Positions 23,782 through 32,785 of a stretch of 64,000 bases of DNA are shown in pieces. The DNA is from Phragmitibacter sp965284365 (lineage in GTDB: Bacteria > Verrucomicrobiota > Verrucomicrobiia > Verrucomicrobiales > Verrucomicrobiaceae): positions 2,294,001 through 2,358,000 of the forward strand of contig OZ260079.1 of the NCBI GenBank assembly GCA_965284365.1, given 5' to 3'. The translations under genes were made by a program, and so were the position numbers. Each line of letters opens with the position of its first letter. The first letter of the stretch is position 1. The notes under the pieces were generated by a model that did no database searches, had not been told where the DNA came from, and was given only the letters and a program-made list of their open reading frames with translations.

Positions 23782-24963
23782 CTACACCGCCAATCGCACG
23801 GTGCGCTTCTTATCGAGCTTCAGCACGTCGCCGGATTTCCATTCGGGAGTGGCTTTTGGATCGACGACCTTTTCGCCATTCAGCTGCACGCTGCCTTGCT
23901 GAATGAGGCGGCGGGCATCGCCACCGGAAACCGTTTGCTCGAAAGCGGAGAGGTAGGCGTGGAGCACGACACCGAGCACATCGCGTCGGTCCGTCAGGGT
24001 GACTTCCGGCAGATCCGCGCTGCTGAGGTCGCGTTTGCTGAAACGAAGATCCCAGTCATCGCGGCATTCCTGGGCGGCGGCTTCGGAGTGGTAGATGGCC
24101 ACGCACTTGGCGGCGAGCTGTTTCTTGGCCTCCATGGGGTGCATGGTGGCGTCCAGCACTTCGCCAAGAACCAGCAGGTAATATTTCTCCATCAGCGTGT
24201 CCGGGATGCTCATGAGCTTGCCGAACATTTCCTTAGGCGCGTCGGTCAGGCCGACGTAGTTGCCCAGACTCTTCGACATTTTTTTGACGCCATCAAGACC
24301 TTCCAAAAGGGGAAGGGTGATGACGACCTGCGGCTCCTGGCCTTCTTCCTTTTGCAGGTCGCGACCGACCAGAATATTAAAAAGCTGATCGCTTCCGCCG
24401 ATTTCCACATCGGACCGGACCATCACAGAATCCCATCCCTGCATAATAGGGTATTGGATCTCGTGAAGGCGGACTTCCTGGCCATTAGCGACGCGATTCT
24501 TGAAGTCCTCGCGCTGAAGCATTTGCTGCAGGGTGACGCGGGCATTCAGCTTCACCACGTCCGTGAAGGTCATGTTTTTGAACCAGGTGCCATTGAAGAC
24601 GACTTCGGTCTTCTCCTTGTTGAGCACCAGGAAAGCCTGCTCCGTGAACGTCTTGGCATTGGAGAGTACTTCCTCATGGGTGAGGGGAGGACGGGTGCTA
24701 CTGCGGCCACTGGGATCGCCAATCGTGGCGGTAAAATCCCCGATAATGAGGACGATCTGGTGGCCGAGATCCTGGAACTGCTTTAGCTTCCGGAGTCCGA
24801 CAGCATGGCCGAGGTGAATGTCTGGCGCAGTAGGGTCCACGCCCAGTTTCACGCGCAGGGGTTTGCCGCGGGAGAGACGATCCGCGAGTTCCTTCTCGCT
24901 ATGGATGGTGACTGTTCCGCGTTTGAGAATTTCCAGAGCTTCCGCTGGCGTGGCCGTTGACAT
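23782..24963 (-). CDS. tyrS: Tyrosyl-tRNA synthetase
   Basis: The 393-residue class I synthetase charges tRNA-Tyr. It shows VKLGVDPTAPDIHLGHAVGL near residue 38 (HIGH-like HLGH), IGDFTATIGDPSG, and KKMSKSLGNYV near 230, with a C-terminal S4 domain (ARRLIQQGSVQLNGEKV). The length and the KMSKS form put it in the TyrZ-like group. The ATG at 24963 gives the expected start MSTATPAEALEIL; the open frame extending to 25203 runs into the promoter region of the divergent TPR gene and is discounted. Confidence 0.96.
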   Translation of the reverse strand: MSTATPAEALEILKRGTVTIHSEKELADRLSRGKPLRVKLGVDPTAPDIHLGHAVGLRKLKQFQDLGHQIVLIIGDFTATIGDPSGRSSTRPPLTHEEVLSNAKTFTEQAFLVLNKEKTEVVFNGTWFKNMTFTDVVKLNARVTLQQMLQREDFKNRVANGQEVRLHEIQYPIMQGWDSVMVRSDVEIGGSDQLFNILVGRDLQKEEGQEPQVVITLPLLEGLDGVKKMSKSLGNYVGLTDAPKEMFGKLMSIPDTLMEKYYLLVLGEVLDATMHPMEAKKQLAAKCVAIYHSEAAAQECRDDWDLRFSKRDLSSADLPEVTLTDRRDVLGVVLHAYLSAFEQTVSGGDARRLIQQGSVQLNGEKVVDPKATPEWKSGDVLKLDKKRTVRLAV

Positions 24964-25099
24964 AGAGCCGGGCAGTTTGGCGGGATTCGGCGAGTTTGCA
25001 ACCCGAGGAGGCGAGGTTGAAAATTCGAATTCTGAGGCTGGCAAAGTTTCTGCGCTCGAAATTCTACGAATTCCGCGTATTGATAGAGGTTCGCGAGTT

Positions 25100-26935
25100 A
25101 TGAAAAATCCCGTGTTGTCCTTCGCTGCTGTGGCCATTGTCGCTTCGGTGGTCTCACTATCGGGAGGCTCCCAAGCGGCGGAAGTCTTGGCGGGAAATGC
25201 CAAAGCTGCCCCCGATCAGGCCTTGCAGAAAGCCGGTGAGCAGCGTGCGGAAGCTTACGCGCATTTCTTGGCGGGCCGGCAGTTGGAAGACGAAGGCCGC
25301 ATGCGGGAAGCGCTGACGCACTATCTGGCTTTTGTGCGCCTTGACTCCGCTCATGCAGAAATCGTGGGCCACGTCGCCGAGTTGACCCTTAGTTATCAGG
25401 GCATGGACGAAGCCTTGAAGTTGCTCGAAGACGCCGTCAAAACTCATGCCGGGTCGGTCGACCCCTATCTGAATTTCACCCGCTTCGCCGTGACGCATGC
25501 GCAGGATCGCCCCGACCTGATGGCCCGGGCTGAAAAGGCCGCCGATGAAGCGCTGACGCGGTTTCCGAAGGCACCCCACGCTTATGAAAATGCCGCGCGG
25601 CTTTATCTCACCAAAGGAGATCGAGCCAAGGCGAGTCTGACATTGGAGCGCGCGTTGAAGCAGGATGTCAGTGATGCCGCCTTTTGGCTGAACGTAGGCC
25701 GGATGGCGCAGGAAGTGTGGCCACTCGCCGACACGGAAAACCGCCCGGCGCACTTGTCGAAAGTCACACCGTTCTTCGACAAAGCCCTACGCCAGGCGCA
25801 GGCAGCGGCGGACGAAGAAGCGCAGCTACAAGCAGCGGACTATTTCCTGTTCAGCAATCAAATGCCCCGCGCGGCCGAAATCTGCGAAGGGCTGGTGAAG
25901 AAGAGTGGCAGCCTGGATGCGAGAAAGCGTCTGGTAAGGCTCTATGATGCCATGGACAAGAAGCCTCAGGCAGATGCGGCGCTGGAGGATCTGGTGAAGG
26001 CTTTCCCGATGGATGTGGAGCATCGCCGATTGCTGGCTTCGCAATATTTGCGGAAGCGTGAGATCGAGAAGGCTGCGGACCAGTTGGAAGCCGCTCTGCA
26101 ATCTGGCGGCGGAGATTTGAACGATTACCTGCAGATCAGCGGCCTCCTGCGGTATGTGAACCAGCCCGAGCGTTTTGACAGATTCACCGCTCGTGCCCAG
26201 CAGATCTTTCCAGCGGAGCCGCGCATCCTTTTTTATCGGGCGGTGGCTCTCTCGGCGCGGGAGAAATTCACGGATGCGGCCAAGCTTTTTGATTCCACCG
26301 CCAAGGCAGCAGAAACCTCGGATCCGGAATTGCTCGATGACGGCTACTTCTTCGCGTGGGGCGTGGCGCTGGAGCGGAATGGAAACTTCGATGAAGCCTC
26401 CAAACGATTCGAAAAGAGCATCCAACAGACGCCGTCAGACGACCTGAGCCGTGCGGCCAACACGATGAACTACCTGGGTTACATGTGGCTGGAGCGAGGG
26501 CAGAAGCTGGACCAGGCCGAGAAACTCATCCGCAAGGCTAATGAACTGGAGCAGAACAACGCCGCTTTCATCGACAGCCTCGGCTGGCTCCATTTTAAGC
26601 AGGGCAAATACCAGGAAGCTCTGGCAGATCTGCTCCGCGCGGAGGGCCTGCTCAAAGAACTGGAGCCGGGTGACGCCGAGATTCTCGATCACATAGCCCA
26701 GACGTATCGGCAGCTTGGTGACAACGCCAAAGCCCAGGAATATTGGAAGCGTATCCTGGATCTGAATCCTCCGGACAGCCCCATTCGTCAGCGGGCAGAA
26801 AAGGAAGTCAGCCCACCGAAGCCGCCCAAACCTGACCCAGCGGCAGATGATGCGCCTAAGTCTCCTTCGCCTTCATTCCCAACTGCTCCGGCACCACCTC
26901 CCGTGCCCTTGGCTGATCCGAAAAAAGTCCCCTGA
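25100..26935 (+). CDS. Exported TPR-repeat protein
   Basis: The 611-residue product has a signal peptide (MKNPVLSFAAVAIVASVVSLSGGSQAAE) and many degenerate tetratricopeptide repeats, for example YAHFLAGRQLEDEGRMREAL, ENAARLYLTKGDRAKASLTL and SLGWLHFKQGKYQEALADLL. It ends in a Pro/Ala/Lys-rich tail (about 575-611). Such proteins scaffold envelope or secretion assemblies; the partner is not evident. The ATG at 25100 is chosen because it begins the signal peptide; the longer frame from 24818 overlaps tyrS antisense. The 136-base gap to tyrS must hold divergent promoters. Confidence 0.85.
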   Translation: MKNPVLSFAAVAIVASVVSLSGGSQAAEVLAGNAKAAPDQALQKAGEQRAEAYAHFLAGRQLEDEGRMREALTHYLAFVRLDSAHAEIVGHVAELTLSYQGMDEALKLLEDAVKTHAGSVDPYLNFTRFAVTHAQDRPDLMARAEKAADEALTRFPKAPHAYENAARLYLTKGDRAKASLTLERALKQDVSDAAFWLNVGRMAQEVWPLADTENRPAHLSKVTPFFDKALRQAQAAADEEAQLQAADYFLFSNQMPRAAEICEGLVKKSGSLDARKRLVRLYDAMDKKPQADAALEDLVKAFPMDVEHRRLLASQYLRKREIEKAADQLEAALQSGGGDLNDYLQISGLLRYVNQPERFDRFTARAQQIFPAEPRILFYRAVALSAREKFTDAAKLFDSTAKAAETSDPELLDDGYFFAWGVALERNGNFDEASKRFEKSIQQTPSDDLSRAANTMNYLGYMWLERGQKLDQAEKLIRKANELEQNNAAFIDSLGWLHFKQGKYQEALADLLRAEGLLKELEPGDAEILDHIAQTYRQLGDNAKAQEYWKRILDLNPPDSPIRQRAEKEVSPPKPPKPDPAADDAPKSPSPSFPTAPAPPPVPLADPKKVP

Positions 26936-26980
26936 CGTAGTCCGGAGGTGTTGCAGGAACAGGCGGTGCTGCAATGGTGA

Positions 26981-27589
26981 GCCATCGCGCCGTCATCACC
27001 CATTTTTGTCCCAGCCAACTACTTCCAGGAGGTTTCTCCCAGCGAAATATTTGCGGAGGGAGCGCGGCCTCTGGATGTGGATTTGGGGTGTGGCGGTGGC
27101 GCGTTCCTCGTGGCGATGGCCGAGCGGCACCCTGAGCGGAATTATCTCGGAGTGGAGCGGCTTCTCGGCCGCGTGGACAAGACAGCCAAACTGATCCGTA
27201 AAAGCGGAGTTTCGAACGCCCGTGTGTTGAGGTTGGACAGTGTCTATGCCATCGGCTGGCTGTTGCCGCCGCAAAGCGTGGCGCGCTTGTCGCTCTTCTG
27301 TCCTGATCCCTGGCCGAAGGATAAACACGAAGCGCGCCGGTTGGTGCAGCGAGGGGACTTTTGGGCGGCCTTGGAACGCGTCCTAAAAGTGGGCGGCGAG
27401 TTTTTGCTGAAGACCGATGACGAGCCGTACTTCCAGGCGGCGCTGGAGGCGATCGGCCCTCGAGCAGGTTGGAAAAGCATCGAATGGCCAGGCAAGGAAT
27501 TGCCGCTACCACAAACGGAGTTTGAGCAGCAATGGCTGGCTCTGGGAAAGGTCATGCATGAAGTGGCCTGGAAGCGATTGGCGGTCTGA
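26981..27589 (+). CDS. trmB: tRNA (guanine-N7-)-methyltransferase TrmB, start codon unresolved
   Basis: The product methylates G46 of tRNAs using S-adenosylmethionine. Visible motifs are PANYFQEVSPSEIFAEGARPLDVDLGCGGGAFL (conserved N-terminus plus SAM motif I, split here across the family's usual start), LGVERLLGRV, SLFCPDPWPKDKHEARRLVQ and FLLKTDDEPYF. The frame is open from 26981, just after a TGA, but has no ATG, GTG or TTG before the GTG at 27077, which lies inside motif I and cannot be the true start. An ATG at 26974 in another frame would reach this frame if one C were removed from the CCC at 26999-27001. Either a frameshift (biological or sequencing) or a rare ATC/ATT start is implied. 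Confidence 0.85.
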   Translation, partial: AIAPSSPIFVPANYFQEVSPSEIFAEGARPLDVDLGCGGGAFLVAMAERHPERNYLGVERLLGRVDKTAKLIRKSGVSNARVLRLDSVYAIGWLLPPQSVARLSLFCPDPWPKDKHEARRLVQRGDFWAALERVLKVGGEFLLKTDDEPYFQAALEAIGPRAGWKSIEWPGKELPLPQTEFEQQWLALGKVMHEVAWKRLAV

Positions 27590-27675
27590 GTTGGCTTGTT
27601 CCGTGCTTGGGAGGACAGGGGTTCAGTTGCCATTCCGGCGTTGAGCCGGATGCAGTTAAGAAAGATTCACAGGTC

Positions 27676-28122
27676 ATGGAGCTAAGCCGTTTCACTGACT
27701 ACTCACTCCGCGTGCTGATGTATGCCGCTGTGCGTGGGCAGGAGAAAGTGACTCTGCAAGAGATGGCGGATGTCTACCGGATCTCCCACCATCATCTGGT
27801 AAAGATTGTGCATTTCCTGGGCAAACAGGGCTTCCTCTCCAATCGGCGAGGCCGTTGTGGAGGCATTCGACTCGGCAAACCGCCGGTGGAAATCAGTGTC
27901 GGCGATGTGGTGCGCCAGACCGAGACTCATTTCAATCTGGCGGAGTGTTTCGATCCAGCGTGTGACCAATGCCGACTGTCGCCGGATTGCCGCCTCAAGG
28001 GGTTGTTTCACCAAGCCCGTGATGCCTTTCTCAAGGTGCTGGACGAATGCACGCTGGCGGATCTGGTGCAGACTCCCAAACCCATTCTCATGCTGCTAAG
28101 TCTAAATGCGCATCCTGGTTAG
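27676..28122 (+). CDS. Rrf2-family regulator, NsrR-like
   Basis: The 148-residue regulator starts MELSRFTDYSLRVLMYAA, the conserved Rrf2 N-terminus, and has a winged helix (VTLQEMADVYRISHHHLVKIVHFLGKQGF). Cysteines at about positions 91, 96, 99 and 105 (ECFDPACDQCRLSPDC) are in the region where NsrR holds its Fe-S cluster; the first two match E. coli NsrR numbering and a fourth Cys is extra. This suggests a nitric-oxide or redox-sensing [Fe-S] repressor, not confirmed. The ATG at 27676 is chosen because it starts the conserved N-terminus. A small hairpin, CCGGC-gttga-GCCGG, precedes the gene at about 27634-27648. Confidence 0.85.
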   Translation: MELSRFTDYSLRVLMYAAVRGQEKVTLQEMADVYRISHHHLVKIVHFLGKQGFLSNRRGRCGGIRLGKPPVEISVGDVVRQTETHFNLAECFDPACDQCRLSPDCRLKGLFHQARDAFLKVLDECTLADLVQTPKPILMLLSLNAHPG

Positions 28123-28127
28123 CGGAT

Positions 28128-29165
28128 CTAAATCCACTCCTGCAGGTCTTTCAGTTTGGAGTGGGCAATGCCTTCATTGATGAGATTCTCCGCAAGGCTG
28201 CGCCCTGCGGCGAGGTCGGGAGTAATGCCCGTGATCACAAAACCGGCGGCAGCATTCAGCACCGCCATATCGCGTTTAGGACCTTGAATGCGATTGGCGA
28301 GAATATCCTCCAAAAGGCCGGCGTTTTCGGCGGCGTCTCCTCCGCTAAGTTCGCTGAGAGCAGGAGGGGCAAATCCCAGCCCAGCAGGCTCGACGGTGAA
28401 CTCCCGGATGCCATCCGCGTCCACCGAGGCCACGTGATTGGTGCTGAGGGTGCTAAGCTCATCCATGCCGCGCCCGTCGCCCGTGCTGCCATGCACCACC
28501 CAGGCCGACTTCCTGCCCAAATCCTTAAGGATCGAGGCGAAGACGGGAACGAGCTTCGGATCGAATACGCCAAGAAGCTGGCAGGGCGGCTGAACGGGAT
28601 TCAGGAGAGGCCCCAGAATGTTGAAAATGGAGCGCTGTCCTTCCTTGGCGAGGATCTTCCGCGCTTCGACGACGGCCTTGAAAGCGGGGTGGTAGAGTGG
28701 CGCGAAGAGAAAGGCGAGACCATTATCCTGAAGGCAACGTCCTAAATCCTCGGGGGGCAGAGAGATCTTGATGCCGAGGGCTTCCAGGACATCGGCGCCG
28801 CCGCTCTTGCTGGTAATACCGCGATTCCCATGCTTCACCACACAGACACCGCCCGCCGCGAGAATGAACATGGCGGTGGTGGAAATATTGAAGAGGCTCA
28901 ATTTGTCGCCCCCAGTGCCCACGACATCAAGGGCCGGCCCCGGCAGCTTCGAAACATCGATACCCGGATCCAGGGCGTTTTGCAGGAACTCACCGACGAA
29001 AGCAGTGATCTCGGCGGGGGACTCTCCCTTACGGGCGAGACTGCGCAGGAAGTTTGCCTTCAGCTCAGCCTCGGGCTCAGGATCAAGCAGAAACGCAGCG
29101 GCATCCCGGACTTGAGCAGGCGTAAGATCCTTTCCGGCTTGGAGCAGTTTTTCGAGTTCTTGCAT
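28128..29165 (-). CDS. trpD: Anthranilate phosphoribosyltransferase
   Basis: The 345-residue enzyme joins anthranilate to PRPP in tryptophan biosynthesis. It shows DVVGTGGDKLSLFNIST near residue 80, KHGNRGITSKSGGADVLEALG near 105, and NILGPLLNPVQPP near 165. The ATG at 29165 (MQELEKLLQAGKDLT) fits the family; the upstream frame to 29225 is discounted. No other trp gene is in the window. It converges on the NsrR-like gene with a 5-base gap. Confidence 0.95.
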   Translation of the reverse strand: MQELEKLLQAGKDLTPAQVRDAAAFLLDPEPEAELKANFLRSLARKGESPAEITAFVGEFLQNALDPGIDVSKLPGPALDVVGTGGDKLSLFNISTTAMFILAAGGVCVVKHGNRGITSKSGGADVLEALGIKISLPPEDLGRCLQDNGLAFLFAPLYHPAFKAVVEARKILAKEGQRSIFNILGPLLNPVQPPCQLLGVFDPKLVPVFASILKDLGRKSAWVVHGSTGDGRGMDELSTLSTNHVASVDADGIREFTVEPAGLGFAPPALSELSGGDAAENAGLLEDILANRIQGPKRDMAVLNAAAGFVITGITPDLAAGRSLAENLINEGIAHSKLKDLQEWI

Positions 29166-29304
29166 CTGGCGTAGTTTGGAAGAAAGCGCTGCACGACGCA
29201 ACGACGGTGTTAATGCGTGACGCAAAGTTCAGGCGCGGTGCGAATGTAAAGTTGCCGTTGAGGCAATCCGGGGTAGGTTACCGCCGGGTCGAATCTTATG
29301 CGTT

Positions 29305-29865
29305 ATGAACCCGGAAGAAGATAGCACATCAGAGTCTCTCAGCGGTTCGCTGTTGCTAGCAGCGCCGTCTTTGAAGGATCCGAATTTTTTTCACACGGTG
29401 TTGCTGTTGGCAGCCCACAATGTTGAGGATGGCGCGTTTGGTTATATCCTCAACCGGCCCATGGACAAGCAGGTGGATGACCTGCTGGAATCTGGCGACT
29501 TGGGGCCACTCGGCAAAGTGCCGGTTTATGTCGGGGGCCCGGTGGGCATGAACAAGCTGACCTTTGCAGCAGTTGACTGGAATTCTAAAAAGGGCACGCT
29601 CAGCGTGCAGACTCATTTGTCCACGGAACAGGCCAAGCGTGAATTGGACAAGGGCCGCGCGGTGAGGGGATTTGTGGGATACTCGGGGTGGTCGGAAGGA
29701 CAACTGGAGTCCGAACTGGAGCAGAAATCCTGGATCACCTGCCCGCCACCTTCCAAGACCTTGATGAACCGCGCGCCCGATGAGCTATGGACGGCGATCC
29801 TGAATCACCTGGGTCCCTATTATAAACTGCTTGCCCAAATGCCAGCGGATCTGTCTTTGAACTGA
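29305..29865 (+). CDS. YqgE/AlgH family protein (UPF0301)
   Basis: The 186-residue protein contains GSLLLAAPSLKDPNFFHTVLLL, a FGYILNRPMD segment, VYVGGPVGMNKLTF and GFVGYSGWSEGQLESELEQKSW, all signatures of the YqgE/AlgH family (UPF0301). Its function is uncertain; in Pseudomonas it was described as an alginate regulator. The ATG at 29305 gives a normal-length protein. Confidence 0.92.
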   Translation: MNPEEDSTSESLSGSLLLAAPSLKDPNFFHTVLLLAAHNVEDGAFGYILNRPMDKQVDDLLESGDLGPLGKVPVYVGGPVGMNKLTFAAVDWNSKKGTLSVQTHLSTEQAKRELDKGRAVRGFVGYSGWSEGQLESELEQKSWITCPPPSKTLMNRAPDELWTAILNHLGPYYKLLAQMPADLSLN

Positions 29866-29905
29866 CAGACCCGCCGGGTATCGATTTTACTTGGAATTGG
29901 ACGGC

Positions 29906-30652
29906 TTAGGCTGAGGCGCGGCTCCGGCGACGGCGCATGATGCCAAGAAGACCGGTGATGCCGAGGAGAAGGGCGCCGGAAGGCTCAGGGATCGGGGTGC
30001 ACGTCACAATAAGCATGTCTTGGGTATCGCATGCACCGGTAGTGACGATGCGATCAAGCTCATACGTCATGGAAGTGTAGTCGGGGAGAGGTGCTGCGCT
30101 CACCAAGGCATTGAGCATGGAAGTCGCTTCCGCATAGATGCCGGCGTTGTTCGAATTCACCGTCCACCAGCCGCTGTCGAGATTGAGATTGGCATAGGAA
30201 CCATCCCAGTCCTGAAGGATTTCCGTGAGGACTCCTTCAAAGGCGAAGCTCATGTCCGAACGGATGGGGTCAGGAATCGCACTGGTGTCGAGCACGTGGC
30301 TCTCAAGATAGTTATCCATGAGCCAATAGACCGCCGCCACTCCAGTTTCCGGAGTGTTCTGGAGATTGAACATGCCGGTGAGCTCGGCCGTTTGATAGGT
30401 GTAGGTGTTACCAGTGGTTGGCGAAGGAGCGTATGGTTCAATGCAAAAACCAAGGGCGGAACCGCCAAAGGCAGGCGTGTTTGTATCCAAGTTTGTAATG
30501 TTGGTCAGATAAAACTGACCGCCGGTGCCTGCCCCGTTGGCCTGCATAGGAATCCAGTCGACGTCGGCTGAAAGCTGAAAAGCATTGGCAGTACCGGTAA
30601 GGGCCAGCGCGAATGCGGTGGCTAAGGCAAGTAGTTTAGGGTGCGGGTTCAT
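29906..30652 (-). CDS. PEP-CTERM sorted exported protein
   Basis: The 248-residue protein starts with a signal peptide (MNPHPKLLALATAFALALTGTANA) and ends with IPEPSGALLLGITGLLGIMRRRR plus a short tail: a PEP box, hydrophobic helix and Arg-rich end, the PEP-CTERM sorting tag cut by exosortase. The mature domain (about 25-215) has GFCIEPYAPSP, VYWLMDNYLES and FEGVLTEILQDWDG, which recalls thioester-domain-like PEP-CTERM proteins but with Glu where the Gln is usual, so a thioester is doubtful. Exosortase is not in the window. The ATG at 30652 starts the signal peptide. Confidence 0.87.
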   Translation of the reverse strand: MNPHPKLLALATAFALALTGTANAFQLSADVDWIPMQANGAGTGGQFYLTNITNLDTNTPAFGGSALGFCIEPYAPSPTTGNTYTYQTAELTGMFNLQNTPETGVAAVYWLMDNYLESHVLDTSAIPDPIRSDMSFAFEGVLTEILQDWDGSYANLNLDSGWWTVNSNNAGIYAEATSMLNALVSAAPLPDYTSMTYELDRIVTTGACDTQDMLIVTCTPIPEPSGALLLGITGLLGIMRRRRSRASA

Positions 30653-31097
30653 CGGATGGCAGATTGCGGAGTGTTGAGGTTGATCGTTAGCGGATTTGAG
30701 AGTGGAGCCAGGAGTGAGGCGCAAAACTGAGAGGTCTAGGGCAAAAAATGGGCGCTAATTGAAGAATTTAGAAGATCTGAGGGCGGTCTATCTAGAGCGA
30801 GCGGAGAGTTAAATGTCTGATTTCAAGCGACTTATAATATGATCTGAGGTGGATTGCAGGGCGCAAATACACACTTTTGCTATGATCGCGTTATTTGATA
30901 TAACAAGCAAGCTATTTTATGATAAATATTGTAATGTTGTCAGAATTGAGATGCAACCATGCGCCGCCGATAGAATGCCGGGACTTGGCGCGAGGGAGGG
31001 TTGGCCAAGAAGTCCGTAAGGAAGACGGCAGCGACCAAGCACAGGAAGCCAAGCGGTTGACCGCTGGCCGGATGAACCTATGGAATTTGAGCCTGGA
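30653..31097. other. Intergenic region, AT-rich, no gene recognised
   Basis: These 445 bases lie between the PEP-CTERM gene and the 3' end of metG. Positions about 30760-30950 are AT-rich compared with the window and include GTTAT, TTGAT, ATAAC (30890-30904), a small inverted repeat, as well as TATAATATGATC-like sequence near 30833. They may carry the PEP-CTERM promoter. No -24/-12 sigma-54 element was seen, and no reading frame resembles a protein. Confidence 0.55.
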
Positions 31098-32678
31098 TTA
31101 GGCCTTGGTTTCTTCCAATCGTGGGAAGATCGGTGTCGGTTGACCGAGTTGGTGGCCATTCGGGAGGAGGCCCCATTTTAAGTCACTGATCGTGAAGCCG
31201 GCTGGCACCTGCCAGTTCAACTGAGACTGCATTTTGACGCTGGCCTCGGGAATGATGGGGCTGAGCAACACGCTGACGTGGACAAGCGCTTCAGCCAAGT
31301 GATGGAGAACACTGTCGAGCCGTTCCGCTTGATCTGGATCTTTGGCCAGCTTGAAAGGCTGGGTCTGTTCCACAAAGCCATTCGCGTGTGTGACGATTTT
31401 CCATGCTTCGCCGATGGCTTCATGGATGGCCCAGGTATCCATCTTGGTGACATACTTCGAAGGTGCTTCTGCCACAGTCTGACGCAGAGCACTATTCGTG
31501 TCGTCATCAAAGGAGGTGAGCGTGATGACGCCTTCACGGTATTTCTGGGCCATGCTCAACGCTCGGTTGAGCAGGTTGCCGAGGCCACCAGCGAGTTCCT
31601 TAGTGTAGGCCATGGCAAGACGGTCCTTTCTGAAGTCGGCATCGTAGCCTGTGGCCATATCTCTCATGAGATAAAAGCGCAATCCATCTACCGTGAACAC
31701 ATCCGCGAGTGCGGAGGGGTCCACGACGTTGCCGAGGGTCTTGCTTATTTTTTCACCGCTGACGTTCCACCAGCCGTGCACAATCAGGCGCGGCATCTGA
31801 TCCTCGCCGAAGCCAAGAGCCCGCAGCATGATCGGCCAATAGATGGCGTGGGCGGGAACGAGGATGTCCTTGCCAATAACGTGGGCATCGCAGGGCCAGA
31901 GCGGCTCAAATTGCGGCAACCCGTGATTGCCCACTTCCGCAGCGAGATAACCTGCGAAGCTGATGTAGTTCGTCAGGGCGTCGAACCAGACATAGTTCAC
32001 AAAACGCTCATCAAAGGGGAGGGGAATACCCCAACTCAGACGCTCCTTAGGCCGAGAAATATTGAGGTCTTGTCCCTTGGAATTCTCTAAAGCGTTCAGG
32101 ACGTCGTTGGCGCGGAAGGAAGGGAAAATGAAATCGGGATGGCTTTGAATGTAGTCACGCAGCCACTCCACATGATCGCTCAGTTTGAAGAACCAGTTTT
32201 CTTCCTCCAACTCGACAACCTCACCCCACTCTTCACCAAAATTGCCATCGGGGCCTCTCTCTTTGTCCGTCAAAAATTGTTCCTGCCGTACGCTATAGAA
32301 ACCTTGGTAGCTCTTCTTGTAGAGTTGGCCTTCGTCATGAAGGCGCTGGAGCATCGCCTGCACAACGCGGATGTGTTTGTCATCCGTAGTAGCGGCCCAG
32401 CCGTCATAATGGACTCCAAGCTTTTCCCAAAGGGCAACGAACTTTTGGGTGATTTCGCCCACAAACTCGCGAGGCGTGACGCCAGCCTTCTCTGCGCTCT
32501 TCTGCACTTTCTGCCCGTGCTGATCGACACCGGTAAGGAAGAAAACTTCGCGGCCGTTCAGCCGCTGGAAACGCGCCATGACATCCGCCAGCACCTTTTC
32601 ATACGCGTGGCCGATGTGCGGCGCAGCGTTGGTATAATCGATGGCTGTGGTGATGTAATAGGGCTTGGACGTGGGCAT
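31098..32678 (-). CDS. metG: Methionyl-tRNA synthetase
   Basis: The 526-residue class I synthetase charges tRNA-Met. It starts MPTSKPYYITTAIDYTNAAPHIGHAYEKV with the HIGH box, has FFLTGVDQHGQKVQ, and the KMSKS-like GEKISKTLGNVV near residue 310. The connective-peptide region (YQGFYSVRQEQFLTDKE) shows no zinc-knuckle cysteines, and the C-terminal EMAP/tRNA-binding domain is absent, so it is the short form. The ATG at 32678 is used rather than the TTG at 32699. Confidence 0.96.
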   Translation of the reverse strand: MPTSKPYYITTAIDYTNAAPHIGHAYEKVLADVMARFQRLNGREVFFLTGVDQHGQKVQKSAEKAGVTPREFVGEITQKFVALWEKLGVHYDGWAATTDDKHIRVVQAMLQRLHDEGQLYKKSYQGFYSVRQEQFLTDKERGPDGNFGEEWGEVVELEEENWFFKLSDHVEWLRDYIQSHPDFIFPSFRANDVLNALENSKGQDLNISRPKERLSWGIPLPFDERFVNYVWFDALTNYISFAGYLAAEVGNHGLPQFEPLWPCDAHVIGKDILVPAHAIYWPIMLRALGFGEDQMPRLIVHGWWNVSGEKISKTLGNVVDPSALADVFTVDGLRFYLMRDMATGYDADFRKDRLAMAYTKELAGGLGNLLNRALSMAQKYREGVITLTSFDDDTNSALRQTVAEAPSKYVTKMDTWAIHEAIGEAWKIVTHANGFVEQTQPFKLAKDPDQAERLDSVLHHLAEALVHVSVLLSPIIPEASVKMQSQLNWQVPAGFTISDLKWGLLPNGHQLGQPTPIFPRLEETKA

Positions 32679-32785
32679 GGCGAAAGGCAGGCGGTCCAAA
32701 AGTGATGCCGCAGGATACGGATTCTGTCATGGAGAATCCAGCGGCCGGGGCGAAGTGCGCTTATCGAGGCTAAAATGGCGCCTGC

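Noticed and set aside
24818..25099. N-terminal extension of the TPR gene into tyrS
   Set aside because: The signal peptide begins at the ATG at 25100, and the extension runs antisense to tyrS.
30890..30904. GTTAT-TTGAT-ATAAC as an operator
   Set aside because: Only 5-bp arms in AT-rich DNA; expected by chance and with no second copy found.
30917..31159. 80-codon minus-strand frame near the end of metG
   Set aside because: It overlaps the metG 3' end in another frame and is Ser/Pro-rich without a recognisable fold.
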